Notes: generated from the letters alone by a model not told the origin. Positions 51,991 through 64,000 are shown, numbered from the stretch's first letter. The stretch: DNA of 64,000 nt from Saprospiraceae bacterium (GCA_016710115.1 JADJLN010000004.1:124001-188000), one strand, 5' to 3'. Made by a program: numbers and translations.

Positions 51991-54493
51991 ATGAAAAACT
52001 CCAGTTCAATTCATTCATCGTCTCGTCTCGTTAACAAATGGCGATTGGCCGTATTGTTCATGGTTTTGACAGGTTATTCAATGTTTGGCCAACGGATCAT
52101 GAACCCGCAAAGAAACGCTCTGCAACAAGTCAATTCTGAAGAGCAAACTGAATTTAATGTACGTCTAGATGCTTTTGTAGACAGTTGCATGAAGGACGAT
52201 AATCATTTAAGCCATTATGCAGAACAACGACACGCTTATCGTGAACATGAGGAAGGTGATATCATGAGGCTTGCAAGAGCAGAGGCAAAAAGCCTGTTTA
52301 TCCTACAAAACCTTGAAGAGTACAAGCATCTGTTTATCGCCTCATCACGGAGCATGACACTTCCGGACGTGTGTGAAAATGGAGGCTTTGAACAGGACTT
52401 TTTGTACTATGAAGGGTTTGCCTCAGAATTTACACATGGCAGTGACACCTGTAGTCCACACAATTCAATGGGCCCAACTTCCTTTAATCCTGCCACCTTG
52501 CCCACAACCAATCGATTTGAAATAGTCACCTCCGGAATAGATCCTCTTGTTGGAATCAATCAAACAAAGTTTGGTGATAAAGCACTGCGTATAAATAACA
52601 GATATGGCCATATAGATTCCTGTGATGGAGACTTTGGTATCGATAAAATAACCAAAAAGTTTATTGTCACCTCCACCAATCAGGTATTTACGTTGTGGTA
52701 TGCAGTGGTATTGGAGAATCCAGTTGAAGACCCTCATGTCAATGTACAACCTTTTTTAAATATCAAGTGTGATTTAGCACCGGCAGATGAACTTTGCTAT
52801 GCTGCAAATTTTGTGGATTGCGATAGTACATATACGGACTCGCTATGTATTTCTGATTTTGATCCACTTGATGTTATTGACTGGACCTGTCACAGGTTTA
52901 GAATTGATTCTACGTATATCGGCGATACAGCGACGTTGGAAATCATCGTTGCTGATTGTGGCTTTGGGGGTCATTTTGGTTATGCCTATATTGATGGTAT
53001 TTGTGAAGAATGTGATGGAGGCACGTTTGGCAGCATTATTCTGGACTCAATAAACTACTTTTCATGCGATGAAAATGTCGCTCATATTTGTGGTAGATAC
53101 ACAGCTCCGGAAATTTGCAACCAGAATTGGTGGCTTGATTCAATCATGATCAATGGATATACCATAACGGAAATAGCCATTGATACAGGATCGCATAGGA
53201 TTTGTTTTGATGTTCACAGGTCGAATTTTGGATCTGAGTTTTGTCTGGATCTTTATATATCCGGCAGGTTTACAAACGGATCCACCTTCTTACCGATCCA
53301 GACAAGCAACGATATCGAGATCTGCAAGAGCAACTATCTGAAACCCTCTCTGGATTTCGAAGTGAGCGGATGTATGGACAATACACCCGAAGAGGGATCA
53401 GCTAATAACAATATCTCTGATGATTATTATTTTGTCACTGTTGACATTGGCAACGTATCCAGCCTGAATTGGACAATCGAACGCACCCTGGTCGATCCCT
53501 ATCCCAATGAATTGGATACCCGGGAAATAGCCGATGGAACGGGTAATGCGCAGATCGAACTGGGGCCATTCAAAATACAGGAGGAAGGCTGGTTGCTGAC
53601 CCTGTACGTTTCTGATAGTTGTGAATATGTGGAATACATTGAACCCCCAGCTTATTGTTCGGGATGCGATAAATTCTTTGAAGTTGAGATCAGCAATGTT
53701 CAATGTTTCACCGACAATACGTGGTCATTTGATATAGAAGTGCCAGGTGAAACTACAGGAGGCTACTATCTTAATGCAACTAATTACGATTTCAATGAAA
53801 TTTATACAATTGATGAGTTGGATATAGCAGAAGGATGCCTAAAATACACTCTTATTGAAGGCATGAATTGTAATAGTTCATTTATTATTTGCCCACCAAA
53901 GCCGTGCAGTACCACTTGTAATTTGGAGGTCTATGTCGAAGATGTCCCGTGTACAAAGGACGAGTATGATGACATCACATATTATGCGGATCTGGAAGTG
54001 CTGTGGCCACCATCAAAATATGCTTGTTATGAAGCAACCGATGTTGATGGGAACTCATTGGATGATGGCCCTTTGCCCTCACCTCAGCAGGTTGGGCCAT
54101 ATGACGAGGATATCTTCCTCACCATAAAAGTGTGCAATTCAAGTTGCTCCCCTACTGCCTATTGCCCATGCTATAAGACCATTTATGTGCCAGTTCCTGA
54201 TTGTATTCAAGGTGAACCTTTGCCTTTGACGGGAACTTTTGAGACAAAGGTTCGTATCCATGGAGATGTATTCGTACAACCCAATCCTACGCATTCCGGC
54301 GAGATAATTATTTACTCCAGGTTTCCTAGGACGGAGTACGAAATAATTGATGTCCATGGGAAACGGATTTTACTGGATTCATTCACAGGAAAAGAGCATC
54401 GACAATCCCTCCAAGTTCCATCTGGATTATATTTCTTGAAATATAGGGATATGATTGGTCATGGGTTCTGTTCTCAAGATCATCAAGCAGTAA
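51991..54493 (+). CDS. T9SS-secreted Cys-rich surface protein
   Basis: About 833 residues. Signal peptide (WRLAVLFMVLTGYSMFGQ). After a helical region comes a beta-rich, MAM/laminin-G-like block: CENGGFEQDFLYYEG, then FRIDSTYIGDTATLEIIVADC and GHFGYAYIDGICE. Cys-rich modules follow, and a type A sorting domain (VFVQPNPTHSGEIIIYS, DVHGKRILL, GLYFLKYRDM). The open frame runs on into the next gene, but a shift of one near 54466 ends the sorting domain normally (VLKIIKQ, TAA 54491-54493), just before a hairpin. Much of the gene is AT-richer than the rest of the window, with a GC-richer island around 53.3-53.7 kb. Confidence 0.8.
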
Positions 54494-54507
54494 TTGTTTA
54501 TTCTATG

Positions 54508-54538
54508 GCCATCCTGCGCAAATCTTGTGCAGGATGGC
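54508..54538 (+). terminator. Hairpin between two T9SS genes
   Basis: GCCATCCTGC (54508-54517) and GCAGGATGGC (54529-54538) form a perfect 10-bp stem with an 11-base loop. It supports the end of the preceding gene at 54493. Confidence 0.7.
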
Positions 54539-54565
54539 TGTATTATTTACTAAATGATTCGGGTT

Positions 54566-57500
54566 ATGAACCAAAAAGGCGCGATTTCTTTTTCTTTTCT
54601 TACACTTTGTATATCTGTATTTCTGATTGGATTTCAAACTGTACTAGCCCAGGATTGCAAGAATCTGGATACTTCAGCATGCTTTATCAACAAAAATTTA
54701 TTTACAGGACCTTTTCAGCTGGAGATGAAATCAAGTAGTATTGTAGAAGTCAATTTTCAATCCCAAATTTCTCTAGCAGATATTACAGGTGACTGTCATC
54801 CTGAAATAATATTGATTGGTCTGGATAATAGAATTCTTATTTTAAATCCTGTTTCCGGGGACACAATATTTTCTATTCCATTCCAGAGTATTCCGTTTAA
54901 TTTGAAAAGTGTCGCAATTGCCGATGTAGATAATGATCAAATTCCAAAATTATTCAACACTACTAGTTGGTTTGCGGGGAATCTATGGCAGCGTAGATTA
55001 GTCTGTCTGAATTTGGATGGTTCCATCCGATGGGTTTCGGATGATTATTGCGTCGATAAAAACAGACAGCTTTGTGAGGGAAATATTGGCTTTGCTGACT
55101 TTAATCAGGATGGAATACCCGAGGTATATGTAGGCAATCGCATATTTAATGCTCGAACGGGGGTTAAACTGGCAGATGGAGGTAATTTCAGTATCGGTCA
55201 GAGTATGAGTTTTGGTGTTTCTGTAGCTGCACAATTGGATGGGGACCTATCCGATCTGGAATTAGCCGCTGGTTATACTATTTATAAAGTAAATATAACT
55301 AATCCCGATGGCCTTATAGGCAACACAATGACAACCTACACGATTCAGGTCGATGGACAATTCCGTGATGGTCTCACAGCTATTGGTGATATCAATGGCG
55401 ATGGTGTATTGGATGTCATTGTTCACAGCGAAACACCTCAATTCGAAGCCAGATTGTATACTTATACGTTTGCTAATGGTTCACCCATTCTGCTGGCTAG
55501 GAATATTCCACCTGCTAATCCATTGAACAATTCGAATAATATTCATACTACGAGCATTCCTGTCTTTGGACGAGTCTCATCATCCGATTTTCCATCCATT
55601 TTGATCGTCCGAGAAGAGCAATTGTTAAGTTACCAATATGATGGCACTACCACTCTGGCCCAGCAGTGGACCTTTCCACACACAGATAAGTCGGCGATCA
55701 CCAGTTTAGCTCTTTTTGATTTCAATGGAGATGGCGTGGCAGAGATCATCCACCGGGATGAATCTCAACTCCGCATCATCGATGCTAGCTCTTCGATACC
55801 TATGGAAATAGTCAGTAAACCATGTGAATCGCCAACTTTATTTGAAGGTCCTATTGTCGGCGATATCTTCAATAGTGGTTCCTCCCAGATTTGCATTACT
55901 TGTCGTGATGAAATAGCTGGAAAATACCAGACACGGGTTAAAGTCTTTGGCTCTCCGGACAGCTTACCCCCTTGGGCACCGGGTAGAAAAGTCTGGAACC
56001 AGTATGCCTATCATATCAATAATGTCAACGACGATCTAACTATACCCGCTGTCCAAAAGAATAATGCCACCGATCTCAACGGGCGTTACAACAGTTTCAT
56101 GGAGCAACAGTCCCTGCTCGACACCAACGGGTACTACCAGCAGCGTGCTGCGGGGATGTACGGGGAGATCGGTTGTATCAACTTTGATTCCGATTCCCAA
56201 CAGTACACTATTACCTTCAATCTCCACAATCGTTCCGATGCATCCCTTACCGTCCCTGTCAGCATTCCGGTGGCCTTTTACGACGGGGATCCACTTGGTG
56301 GCGGCAACCTGTTAGGGGTTTATTTTACCACTCAACCTATGCTGGCAGGAGAGAGCTTGATGAACCTGACGTTTAGTTTTACGTCCCCACCGCTTAACCA
56401 ACTGCACATGGTGGTCAATACGGAACAATCCGTAATATCCGGAGTGGATGAGGATGAATTTGACATTCCGGAGTGCGACTATACGGACAACTTCTCTATG
56501 ACCATCGACCTTGCCATGGCGCTCCCCGACACTGTGATGTCTGGCACCTGCAATCCCACTGAGGTGGGCGTTTTCAAAGATACCTTGAGCAATCAGCAGG
56601 GCTGTGACAGCATCGTCGTTCGCATGATCACTATGCTCCCCTCCGATGAGACGAATGTATCCCTTCAAACGTGCGACCCCGCACAGGTGGGTACTGATAC
56701 CCTCTGGCTGCAAAACATGAAGGGCTGCGACAGCCTGGTGGTCTCTACTATGACACTGAGTCCATCTTACCTGATCCATGAGACCATAGACACCTGCGAT
56801 CAGACCCCAGGCGGGGCAAGACACCCTGGTTTTGCAGTCGATATTTGGTTGCGACAGCATCGTTGTTCGAACCATTCTCTACACTGGTCAGTATCAGGAA
56901 ACCAACCAGGCGCTGATCTGCGGGACAGGGACAAATTATACCGATACCCTCATCGTCAGTGGAGGCCCTTGCGACAGTTTGATCATTACAGAATACACGT
57001 ATGCACCCCTGGATACAACCTGGCTCACCGAAGCGACCTGCGATCCGTTACAGGCAGGGATTTCAGTAGCGATTCAGCCTTCAGTCCTGGGTTGTGACAG
57101 CACCATCGTCACCACGACCAGCCTGTTGCCCACCGATTCCACCCTGGTCCTTGGGGTAACCTGCGACCCCTCGGGAGCCATGTTCCATGTCACTGTATTG
57201 ACCAATCAATACGGCTGCGACAGCGTCGTGACGACCGACATCCAATATGTCGGCATCGACACGCTATACGTTGAAAAAACGACGTGTGAGCCATCACAGG
57301 TGGGTACAGTGGTATCCATTTTGCCCGGTGTGCAATGCGATACGGTGCTCGTTACCGAAACCACTTATGTGCCGTTTACCCAAAGCGAGGAGACCGTCAT
57401 TTTGTGTGGGCAATCCGGCGTATTGTCCGATACCCTTTTCCTGCAAAACGCGGCTGGTTGCGACAGTCTGGCTATCCGATATTACGAGTACGTGAGTCTG

Positions 57501-58267
57501 ACTTCCCAAGCCAATATCCGGGTGAAACCTGTGCCGGTGACGAAGATGGCAGCATCGAAATCACCGCCTTAGCAGGAGGACAGCCTCCATACGAGGCACA
57601 GATCAATTCGGGTAGCTGGCAGTCGGCCACTTTCTTTGACAACCTGTCCCCCGGACAATACACGCTGGTCATCCGCGATGCATTGGGTTGTTTGGACACC
57701 CTCAGTGGCCTCGTCGTCACGCCGGGTGCAACCGTTGCTATTGATGCCGGACCGGACCGCATCGCCGCACCGGGAGAACTCATCGACCTGACTACACAAA
57801 CCACCCAGAGCCTGGCACAGGTGCAATGGACGGCCTCAGATCCACTCTCCTGTCCCACCTGCCTCCAGACCGCACTCGGCCCCCTGACCACAAATCAGAC
57901 GGTCGTCGTGACCGGATGGACGCTTGATGGCTGTTCTGATTCCGATGCACTGGAAGTGATCATCAAAACCAGAGGCAACATTTTTATTCCCAACAGTTTT
58001 ACACCCAACAATGACGGCATCAACGATGTCTTTTCCATCTACGGAAATGACCAAATAAATCGAATAAAAAACCTGGCTATTTTCGACCGTTGGGGCAATG
58101 CCCTTTATGCCCGAACAGACCTTCCAATTAACGATCCTTCTGCCGGTTGGGATGGTACTTTCCGGGATGATGTTATGGATCCCAGCGTGTATATTTATGT
58201 GGTGGAAGTGGAATTAATTGATGGGACGGTCAGATTGTATAAAGGGGATGTGACGCTTGTTAAATAG
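54566..58267 (+). CDS. T9SS type B surface protein with FG-GAP propeller and GCDS repeats (frame interrupted)
   Basis: About 1,230 residues. Signal peptide (FSFLTLCISVFLIGFQTVLAQ). A FG-GAP-type beta propeller follows, with DITGDCHPEI, DFNQDGIPEVYVG, DINGDGVLDVIVH and DFNGDGVAEIIH. Residues from about 640 hold roughly six to seven Cys-rich repeats of about 45 residues (TCDPxQVG, then GCDSIVV). The end is a gliding-associated type B sorting domain (IFIPNSFTPNNDGINDVFSI, FDRWGNALY, GWDGTFRDD, YIYVVEVELIDG). Indels lie near 56815 and 57520. Start taken at 54566 (MNQKGAISFS); 54554 is possible. The first 1.3 kb is AT-rich and the rest GC-rich, a sharp change within one gene. Confidence 0.85.
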
Positions 58268-58718
58268 AGTTTGAGGTCTAATCGTTTAGAATTTGGTAGA
58301 CCAATCAAAATCGGTAAAATCCTTTAATCTGTTAATCTGTGATTCAGACAATAAGCGATTGATGGCCGGTATAGTTTAATCGTTTAACTGGTTAATCGTT
58401 TAGATCTTTTGGTTTTTTAAACGTTGTGATTGATGGTCGAGGACTAATGGGGTTTTGTATCCTTGGCAAATGTGCATGCCGGAGAGGCATTTATGTCTGC
58501 TCACCACATATTCGACAGGTTACTGGGCACCTGGCCGATCAATGGTGTTTCCGGTTTCTTATCTTTAGATGTAAGGTTGTGGACAGGTGTTGCTATTCTT
58601 TCACTTCACAGTGATCATTGGATGACACTGCCGAAGAAGGTTTTAATTGGTGATTAATTCCCCAATATAACCGGCGCCTGTTTGGATGCCATCAGCTTTT
58701 TGGATCGGATAAAATAAA
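58268..58718. other. Intergenic region with short direct repeats
   Basis: Contains repeated TAATCGTTTA (58278, 58377 and 58394 areas) and TTAATCTGTTAATCTGTG-type sequence. Two short frames near 58.45-58.65 kb have no recognisable features. I see no gene. Confidence 0.4.
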
Positions 58719-58756
58719 AAAGCCCCAGCAGAGAACCTGTCTCATCCCGGGGCTTT
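58719..58756 (-). terminator. Terminator of the SprB-like surface-protein gene
   Basis: AAAGCCCC (58719-58726) pairs with GGGGCTTT (58749-58756). On the minus strand the stem is followed by TTTTTATTTT. Confidence 0.75.
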
Positions 58757-58778
58757 ATTTATCCTGATTTGGAAATGC

Positions 58779-61700
58779 TTATTTAATCAAATTAACCTCC
58801 CCCCGATAGATCAACTGCTGCCCATCAATAAACGTCACCTCGATCACATAGACATAGATGCCCGGGTCCATCGGTCGTCCGCGAAAGCTGCCGTCCCATC
58901 CCGTTACCGTGCCATCAAATGCAGGGGGCTGGTTGAGTGATTCATACAACGCATTCCCCCACCGGTCATAGATCCGGATAGCATCGATCTGTTGCACGCC
59001 CTGGCCGGTATAGACTGTCAGCAGGTCATTGAAGCCGTCAAAATTCGGACTGAACGCATTCGGGACATAGACCCGCCGGATCGTTCTGACATTGATGGTT
59101 ACCTCATCCTCTGCCAAACAACCATTCACATCCTCGATCTGGAGGGAATAAGTCGTTGTCTCGCCCGGTTTTGCACTGGTCTTGTTACACAGGTCACAAT
59201 CCAGCCCTGCCGTCGGGCTCCAGAGATAACCCACAATCGTAAACGCACTCAAATTGTTGATCGGCCCGATCGTTACGCTGTCGCCAAGTTCCAGATCGAG
59301 ATCCGGTCCCAGATCAAGCGTGAGCGGAGGAGGCTGATTCACGGAGATCAAGGTATCCCAGGTACAACCCAACTGGTCAAACACAACGACCTGTATGGAC
59401 TGGTCTGCAAAAACGGGAACCTGATTATTAAGCTGATTGGGCGCCCCATTGTCTACAGCAAAGTAAAACCGGGTCCGTTTCCACCACTGGCAGCACTGAC
59501 AGTCAGGAAGGTCGGGTCACCAAAACAGGGTGGTTCTGCCAGCTCGGGGATGACACCGAAGATCGGTGGAGGTGACTGGATCGTGTAGGTTAAGGTATCC
59601 ACACAACCCCGGGAATCGGTCGCCGTAACCATGTATATACCCGATGCCAACCCTGTGGCCGTTGCCGATGTCGACACATTGCCACTCCACTGATAATTGA
59701 TCGTACCGGTATTGCCGCCATTCGGGAGAACGGCGATCACGCCATCCGCAATTCCCGCACACCGCTCATCCTTTGTCGTCGCCAGATCAACCGCCAGGCT
59801 GAATACAGCGGGCTCTTCCAGTTCGATCAGGATACTTTCACCAACACAGCCCTTTTGATCGACAACGGTGACCGTATAAAATCCGGTTCCAAGACCGGTT
59901 TTGCCGGATATTAACGAAGTGTCTCCCGGGGCCCAGATGTACGTATATCCAGGTGTACCTCCGCTCACTGAGGTATTGATCTGTCCATCGGTCAGTCCAA
60001 AACAACTGATGTCTATCGGTGTCGTATTGACCAGGATCGGATCAGGTGAAGGGATCAATACAGTGGTGTCAATGGCACACAAGCCATCCGAAATGGTGAC
60101 ATGTTGCAAGCCGGAACACAATTGGGATGCTGTGCTCGAAGTTGCCCCAAGGGTCAATTCGGTGGAGGCCCAACTGAAATTGAAACTGCCTCCGGTCCCG
60201 TCAGAATACAAAGCCGAAGCCGTCGCCCCGCCGTCACAAATGCCCTGCTGGCAACTGACCGAGTCGATCATCGAAAAACTGGCTACAATGGAAGGAGGAG
60301 TGGCCAGTGTCAAATCCAGGATGATCGGTCCACATCCTTCTGCATCCGTAACCGTAACGGTATAGTTGCCCGCAGGTATAGGTGAGTTCACTGAATTGGG
60401 GGAAGGCGTGCCGATGTTTGACCAGGTGAAAGAATAGGGCATGGTGCCGCCGATCACCTGGATACCAATCGAGCCATTGACAGATGTCGGACAGTCTGGC
60501 AAATTGAATAAGGTATCGGAAATGGTCAGTGGGAACGGTGCATCCACATACGTCACGCCAACGTCACTGCATCCATTATCATCAATCACAGTGATGAAAT
60601 AATTGCCTGTGCCCAACCCGGTGATCGTGGCTCCTGAAAAGGTGGTGGCATTGGGCCCCGTCCAGCTATAGGTCAGATTCGGGGCGCCTGGAGCAGCCGT
60701 GACCTGTGCCGTGATCGCCCCATTCATCTTGTTGGCACATCCGGCATTGGTAACAACCAATGCATCAATAACCGGTGATGCCGGCGAAGTGACCTCAAGC
60801 GTCAGGCTTTTTGAGCAATTATTGTCATCCGATACGGTCACGGTATAAAAACCGGCATTCAGGTTGCTGATAGTTGCGCCGGTACCTGCTGTGCCCCAAT
60901 CATATGTGTAATCTGACCCCGGGAGGATAGTGCCACCACTGGCGACAATAGAGATACTCCCGTCGTTGCCGCCATTCATACAGGTTTCGCTGTTCAGCGC
61001 AAGTGTGGTGATCGTCAGAGAATCGGTATTCAGAGTGGTCATCGCAGTTGCAGAACAACCGTTGAAATCGGTGATCGTCACCTGGTAACTGCCACTTCCC
61101 AGATTCAGGATCTGGTCCACTCCCTGGCCCTGTGGGCCATTCGACCAGACAAATGAGTAGGGAGTGGTGCCACCCACAACGTCAGCTGTGATCGATCCAT
61201 CACTATCCCCGAAACAGGTCGGCTGAACTACATCGAGGCTGGAAGAAAGGACTGCCGGGCCAGGGACAAGAACAGATTTGATCTCCTGTGCCGCCGGGTT
61301 ATTGCTGTCTGTGACAGTAACGGAATAGACGCCGGCGATCAGATTCGGAAATGTGATCGTGGATGGGTTGAACAGAAGAATGCCATTTCCCTGATAAGCT
61401 GGATTGGTGGCATGTGCCCATGAGTAGGTAAACGGTTCGACACCTCCGACCACATTCATCTGGATAGCGCCATCCGTCGCCCCCGCACAACTGACACTGT
61501 CAGTCGTCAAGGTCAGCGTGATCGGGCCACCGGGAACAATATTCACACAACCGGGGTTGAAATTGACACCCAGATTGATACCGTCTCCATTGTAACACTC
61601 CAGCTGCTGGCCAACTGCTCCTGGTGCCAGGATGATCGGGCTGGTTTCACCTGCCGGGCCAATGGCTTCAAAACAGATCGTCGCAAACAACCCTCCATCC

Positions 61701-62822
61701 GGGATACTTTCACCGGGAAAGGAGAAGTAACCCATAAAAAAGATGGAGTCATTCTGGACCCCGGAAAATACGGGATCAAAATTGAGCAGGGGAACATTGC
61801 TGATGGATGCAAACTCAAGGAGCGATGCATCGAAATGGAAGAAGAACTGGAACGATTCGATATCCTGGAAATTATCCACAAAAACATCCACACAAACGAT
61901 CCCACCTTCTACAACATCCTTACATTCTATGGTAAATACAATGCCGGGCACCTTGATCTCGAATGATTGACCGCAGCCGTTATTGTCCTGGATTTCGACG
62001 ATATACACTCCGGAAGCAGGTACTTCGAATGTGACGGTACCATTGTGCGTCACACCGCCACTGGTGATCAATGCTGTCTGTGCGGGGTTGTTTTTTCGAT
62101 AAATGAAAACGGAGTAGTTACTCCCGTCAAATTCAGGGAGTCCGCCCGTCACTAGAAATGAGCCACCAGCTGGTGATACTCCTGCACCGGTAATCTGAAG
62201 ATTGCTATAGGTCAGTTCATTCAGGTATACAACAGAAAAAGCATCATTGATATTGACATCGACGCATGGGCCGGCACCGCTGCCTGGCGAGGTTTCTTCA
62301 TATCCATTGGTCGCAAAATCATCTACAGTGATCGGGGCGAACCAGATCTGGACCGGAGCGCCGCCGTTGAAGAATGCCTGCAATCCGCCATCATTGACAA
62401 AGGTCATATCCCCGTTTGGATTGGTTCCTGTGGTCACCCAAATTCCGGTTGGGGAGGGTGGGGTATCCAGAATACAGGGATCAGTAAGTACCGTTGCCAG
62501 GTCCATGCCACCAATGCTTGGCGGACAACTGTAAAATGCATAGCCGATACCAGGAGTCGTCCCGGGATTCGGGTCCCCGCTCAGGTCGGCATCTCCATTG
62601 TGATCAATCACCAGCGCATCCCCGAAACAAAGGATCAGTGGATCTGTGCTTGACTGCCACTGAAAGGGTCTGGTTACTTGTACCGGCATCATTGCAGGCA
62701 CCTCGATTGTTCGCGTTGCTCTGGACCGGTCCATTGACATGGATGGGCTCGGGCCGCTGGCCAAAAACGGAAGTACTGAAAAGCAAACACAGCGCGAGCC
62801 AGGGGGATATGCGTGGGATCAT
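58779..62822 (-). CDS. SprB-like T9SS type B adhesin with cohesin-like module (frame interrupted)
   Basis: About 1,347 residues. Signal peptide (ISPWLALCLLFSTSVFGQ). The N-terminal domain (QSSTDPLILCFGDALVI) is followed by a cohesin-like module (VVEGGIVCVDVFVDNFQDIE, then FHFDASLLEF). A series of SprB/PKD-type repeats comes next (SCAGATDGAIQMNVVGGVEP, GDSDGSITADVVGG, GSYQVTITDFNGCSA), about eight to ten units. The chain ends in a type B sorting domain (VYVPNAFSPNFDGFNDLLTV, IYDRWGNALY, MDPGIYVYVIEV). Indels lie near 62700 and between 59385 and 59460. SprB repeats in gliding bacteria serve surface adhesion and motility; here the role is inferred. The -7 element is at 62860-62867. Confidence 0.88.
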
Positions 62823-62859
62823 TGGAGGGATGTCTAAAACAAATACTGCAAAAACCGGG

Positions 62860-62867
62860 CAAAAGTA
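62860..62867 (-). promoter_or_regulatory. -7 element for the SprB-like gene
   Basis: Minus strand TACTTTTG, 38 bases before the start codon at 62822. It lies between this gene and the end of hutI, so the adhesin gene can be transcribed on its own. Confidence 0.5.
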
Positions 62868-62906
62868 CCCTCTCAGTGGTCATTCTTGAAAAAAAAGTTC
62901 AGACCA

Positions 62907-64000
62907 TCAACGGAGAAGAAGCTGCTTTATTTCCGATTCCAGCGCGAAGTTCCAGTTATCCCTGACTTGAATCAAGTTTTTCATGTGAATTCTTTCCCAT
63001 CCAGGATGACTTTTTTCGATCCAGTTGCTGCCAAATGCATACGGAAGGTAGACCAGTGAAGGGACAGGCTGGGTCAGGATGAGGTTGGCTCGTTTTCCCG
63101 GAGCGATACTGCCCAGGTCGGATTGCATTTCCAGAGCACAGGCCGCGTTGATGGTTGTTGCATGGATGGCTTCTTCCGGTAACATCTTCATTTGTGTGCA
63201 AGCCAGCGCAATCACCAGCGGCATGTTGCCTGAAGGACTGGTCCCCGGATTGTAATCCGAGGCGAGCACTACGCCCAATCCCTTGTCGATCATGTTACGG
63301 GCCGGAGGATAATGGTCATGCAGAAAGAAGGGAGCAGAAGGCAAGAGTACTGGAAAAACTGTACTTGCCAGGAGGTCATCCATATCTGCATCGGTGACGA
63401 CTTCGAGATGATCGACCGATAAAGCCTGTTGTTGAATGGCCGTTTGGATACCACCAAAGCTGTAAAACTGATTGGTGTGGATTTTGCCCCGCATGCCGTA
63501 TTTCGCCCCGGCTTCCGGGATGCGCGCCATTTCATCCGGTTGGAAAAACGCTTTTTCACAAAAGGTGTCGATATAATCGGCGAGGCCCTCTGAGGCCACC
63601 TGCGGTAGCATTTCCTCGATGATCAGGCGAATATATTCTTCCCGGTTATTCCTGAATTCCCGGGGCAGAGCATGGGCAGCCAGAAAGGAAGCCTTGACAG
63701 GTATCAGGTCCTCTTCCTTCAACCGCCGGATGACACGAAGCATTTTGAGCTCGCTTTCCAGAGTCAGTCCGTACCCGGATTTGATTTCAATTGCTCCGGT
63801 ACCCTTGCCGATCACCTCCAGAAGCCGCTTTTTCGCGCCCTCGAATAACGTGTCCTCATCCGTTTCCCTGAGCCTGTCTGCCGAATTCAGGATGCCCCCA
63901 CCTCGAAGCGCAATCTCCTCATACGTCAGTCCCTCGAGCCGATAGCGAAACTCTTCCTCTCGGGTTTTGGCAAAAACAAGATGGGTGTGACTGTCGATCC
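62907..64000 (-). CDS. hutI: Imidazolonepropionase, C-terminal part (cut by window edge)
   Basis: Amidohydrolase of histidine breakdown that opens 4-imidazolone-5-propionate to N-formimino-glutamate. The frame is open to the right edge. The visible part begins with the metal-binding IDSHTHLVFAKTREEEF, continues with RGGGILNSADRLRETDED and KSGYGLTLESELKMLRV. The substrate and metal site is seen in GKIHTNQFYSFGG, LSVDHLEVVTD and ASDYNPGTSPSGNMPLVI. Judging from the family's usual length, roughly 50-70 N-terminal residues are missing. The C terminus ends ALESEIKQLLLR. No other hut gene is visible in the window. Confidence 0.95.
   Translation of the reverse strand, partial: IDSHTHLVFAKTREEEFRYRLEGLTYEEIALRGGGILNSADRLRETDEDTLFEGAKKRLLEVIGKGTGAIEIKSGYGLTLESELKMLRVIRRLKEEDLIPVKASFLAAHALPREFRNNREEYIRLIIEEMLPQVASEGLADYIDTFCEKAFFQPDEMARIPEAGAKYGMRGKIHTNQFYSFGGIQTAIQQQALSVDHLEVVTDADMDDLLASTVFPVLLPSAPFFLHDHYPPARNMIDKGLGVVLASDYNPGTSPSGNMPLVIALACTQMKMLPEEAIHATTINAACALEMQSDLGSIAPGKRANLILTQPVPSLVYLPYAFGSNWIEKSHPGWERIHMKNLIQVRDNWNFALESEIKQLLLR

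Noticed and set aside
51991..54738. Single 915-residue protein running into the following gene
   Set aside because: The sorting domain, a hairpin terminator and the signal peptide of the next gene show that the last 80 residues are read-through after a frame shift.

Overview
The window looks like chromosome of a Bacteroidota bacterium, most likely of the Saprospiria. Three things point there. First, many secreted proteins end in type IX secretion (T9SS) sorting domains of both type A and gliding-associated type B. Second, the -33/-7 promoters follow the Bacteroidota form TTG-N19-TAnnTTTG. Third, there is a fused LpxC/FabZ gene, a DUF3667 protein, SprB/HYR-type adhesin repeats and a CRTAC1-like FG-GAP lipoprotein. 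Genus assignment is not possible from the sequence alone.

Layout. 1-6.6 kb: end of a secreted protein gene, then lysS, an initiator tRNA with a decayed tandem copy, carA, eno, a DivIC/FtsB-like gene and sucD. 6.7-10.6 kb: a hexamer-rich repeat tract with a cloverleaf-like palindrome cluster, then a very large NtrY-like sensor kinase. 10.7-13 kb: the tyrosine/homogentisate pair hmgA-hppD. 13-17.4 kb: two lipoprotein genes. 17.6-26.2 kb: a plus-strand cluster of two small paralogous secreted proteins and one roughly 2,370-residue T9SS protein, with tandem promoters, a long leader and strongly biased codon use. 26.3-34.6 kb: lipid A genes (lpxC/fabZ, lpxA) with an ABC ATPase, a MerR regulator, DUF3667, an M23 peptidase and alaS. 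34.9-38.6 kb: another T9SS HYR protein. 38.8-42.3 kb: envelope and polysaccharide genes. 42.7-49.7 kb: thiolase, recN, DUF2911, nitroreductase, SDR and MlaE/MlaF. 50.1-51.5 kb: two tRNA-Leu genes followed by a tandem array built from the tRNA 3' end, its terminator and a long hairpin. 52-62.8 kb: three large T9SS surface proteins. 62.9-64 kb: hutI, cut by the window edge.

About 40 single- or double-base indels interrupt otherwise intact reading frames, including essential genes (lysS, alaS, eno, carA). Most are contractions of short G, T or A runs. They are best read as consensus sequencing errors rather than pseudogenes, so coding regions are annotated across them.

The most unusual material is non-coding. 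It is the tRNA-Leu tail array with compensatory base changes, the initiator-tRNA pseudogene carrying a palindromic insert exactly between T-stem and T-loop, and a set of short, unrelated-sequence palindromes (CCC..GGG type and others) lying inside repeats across the window.
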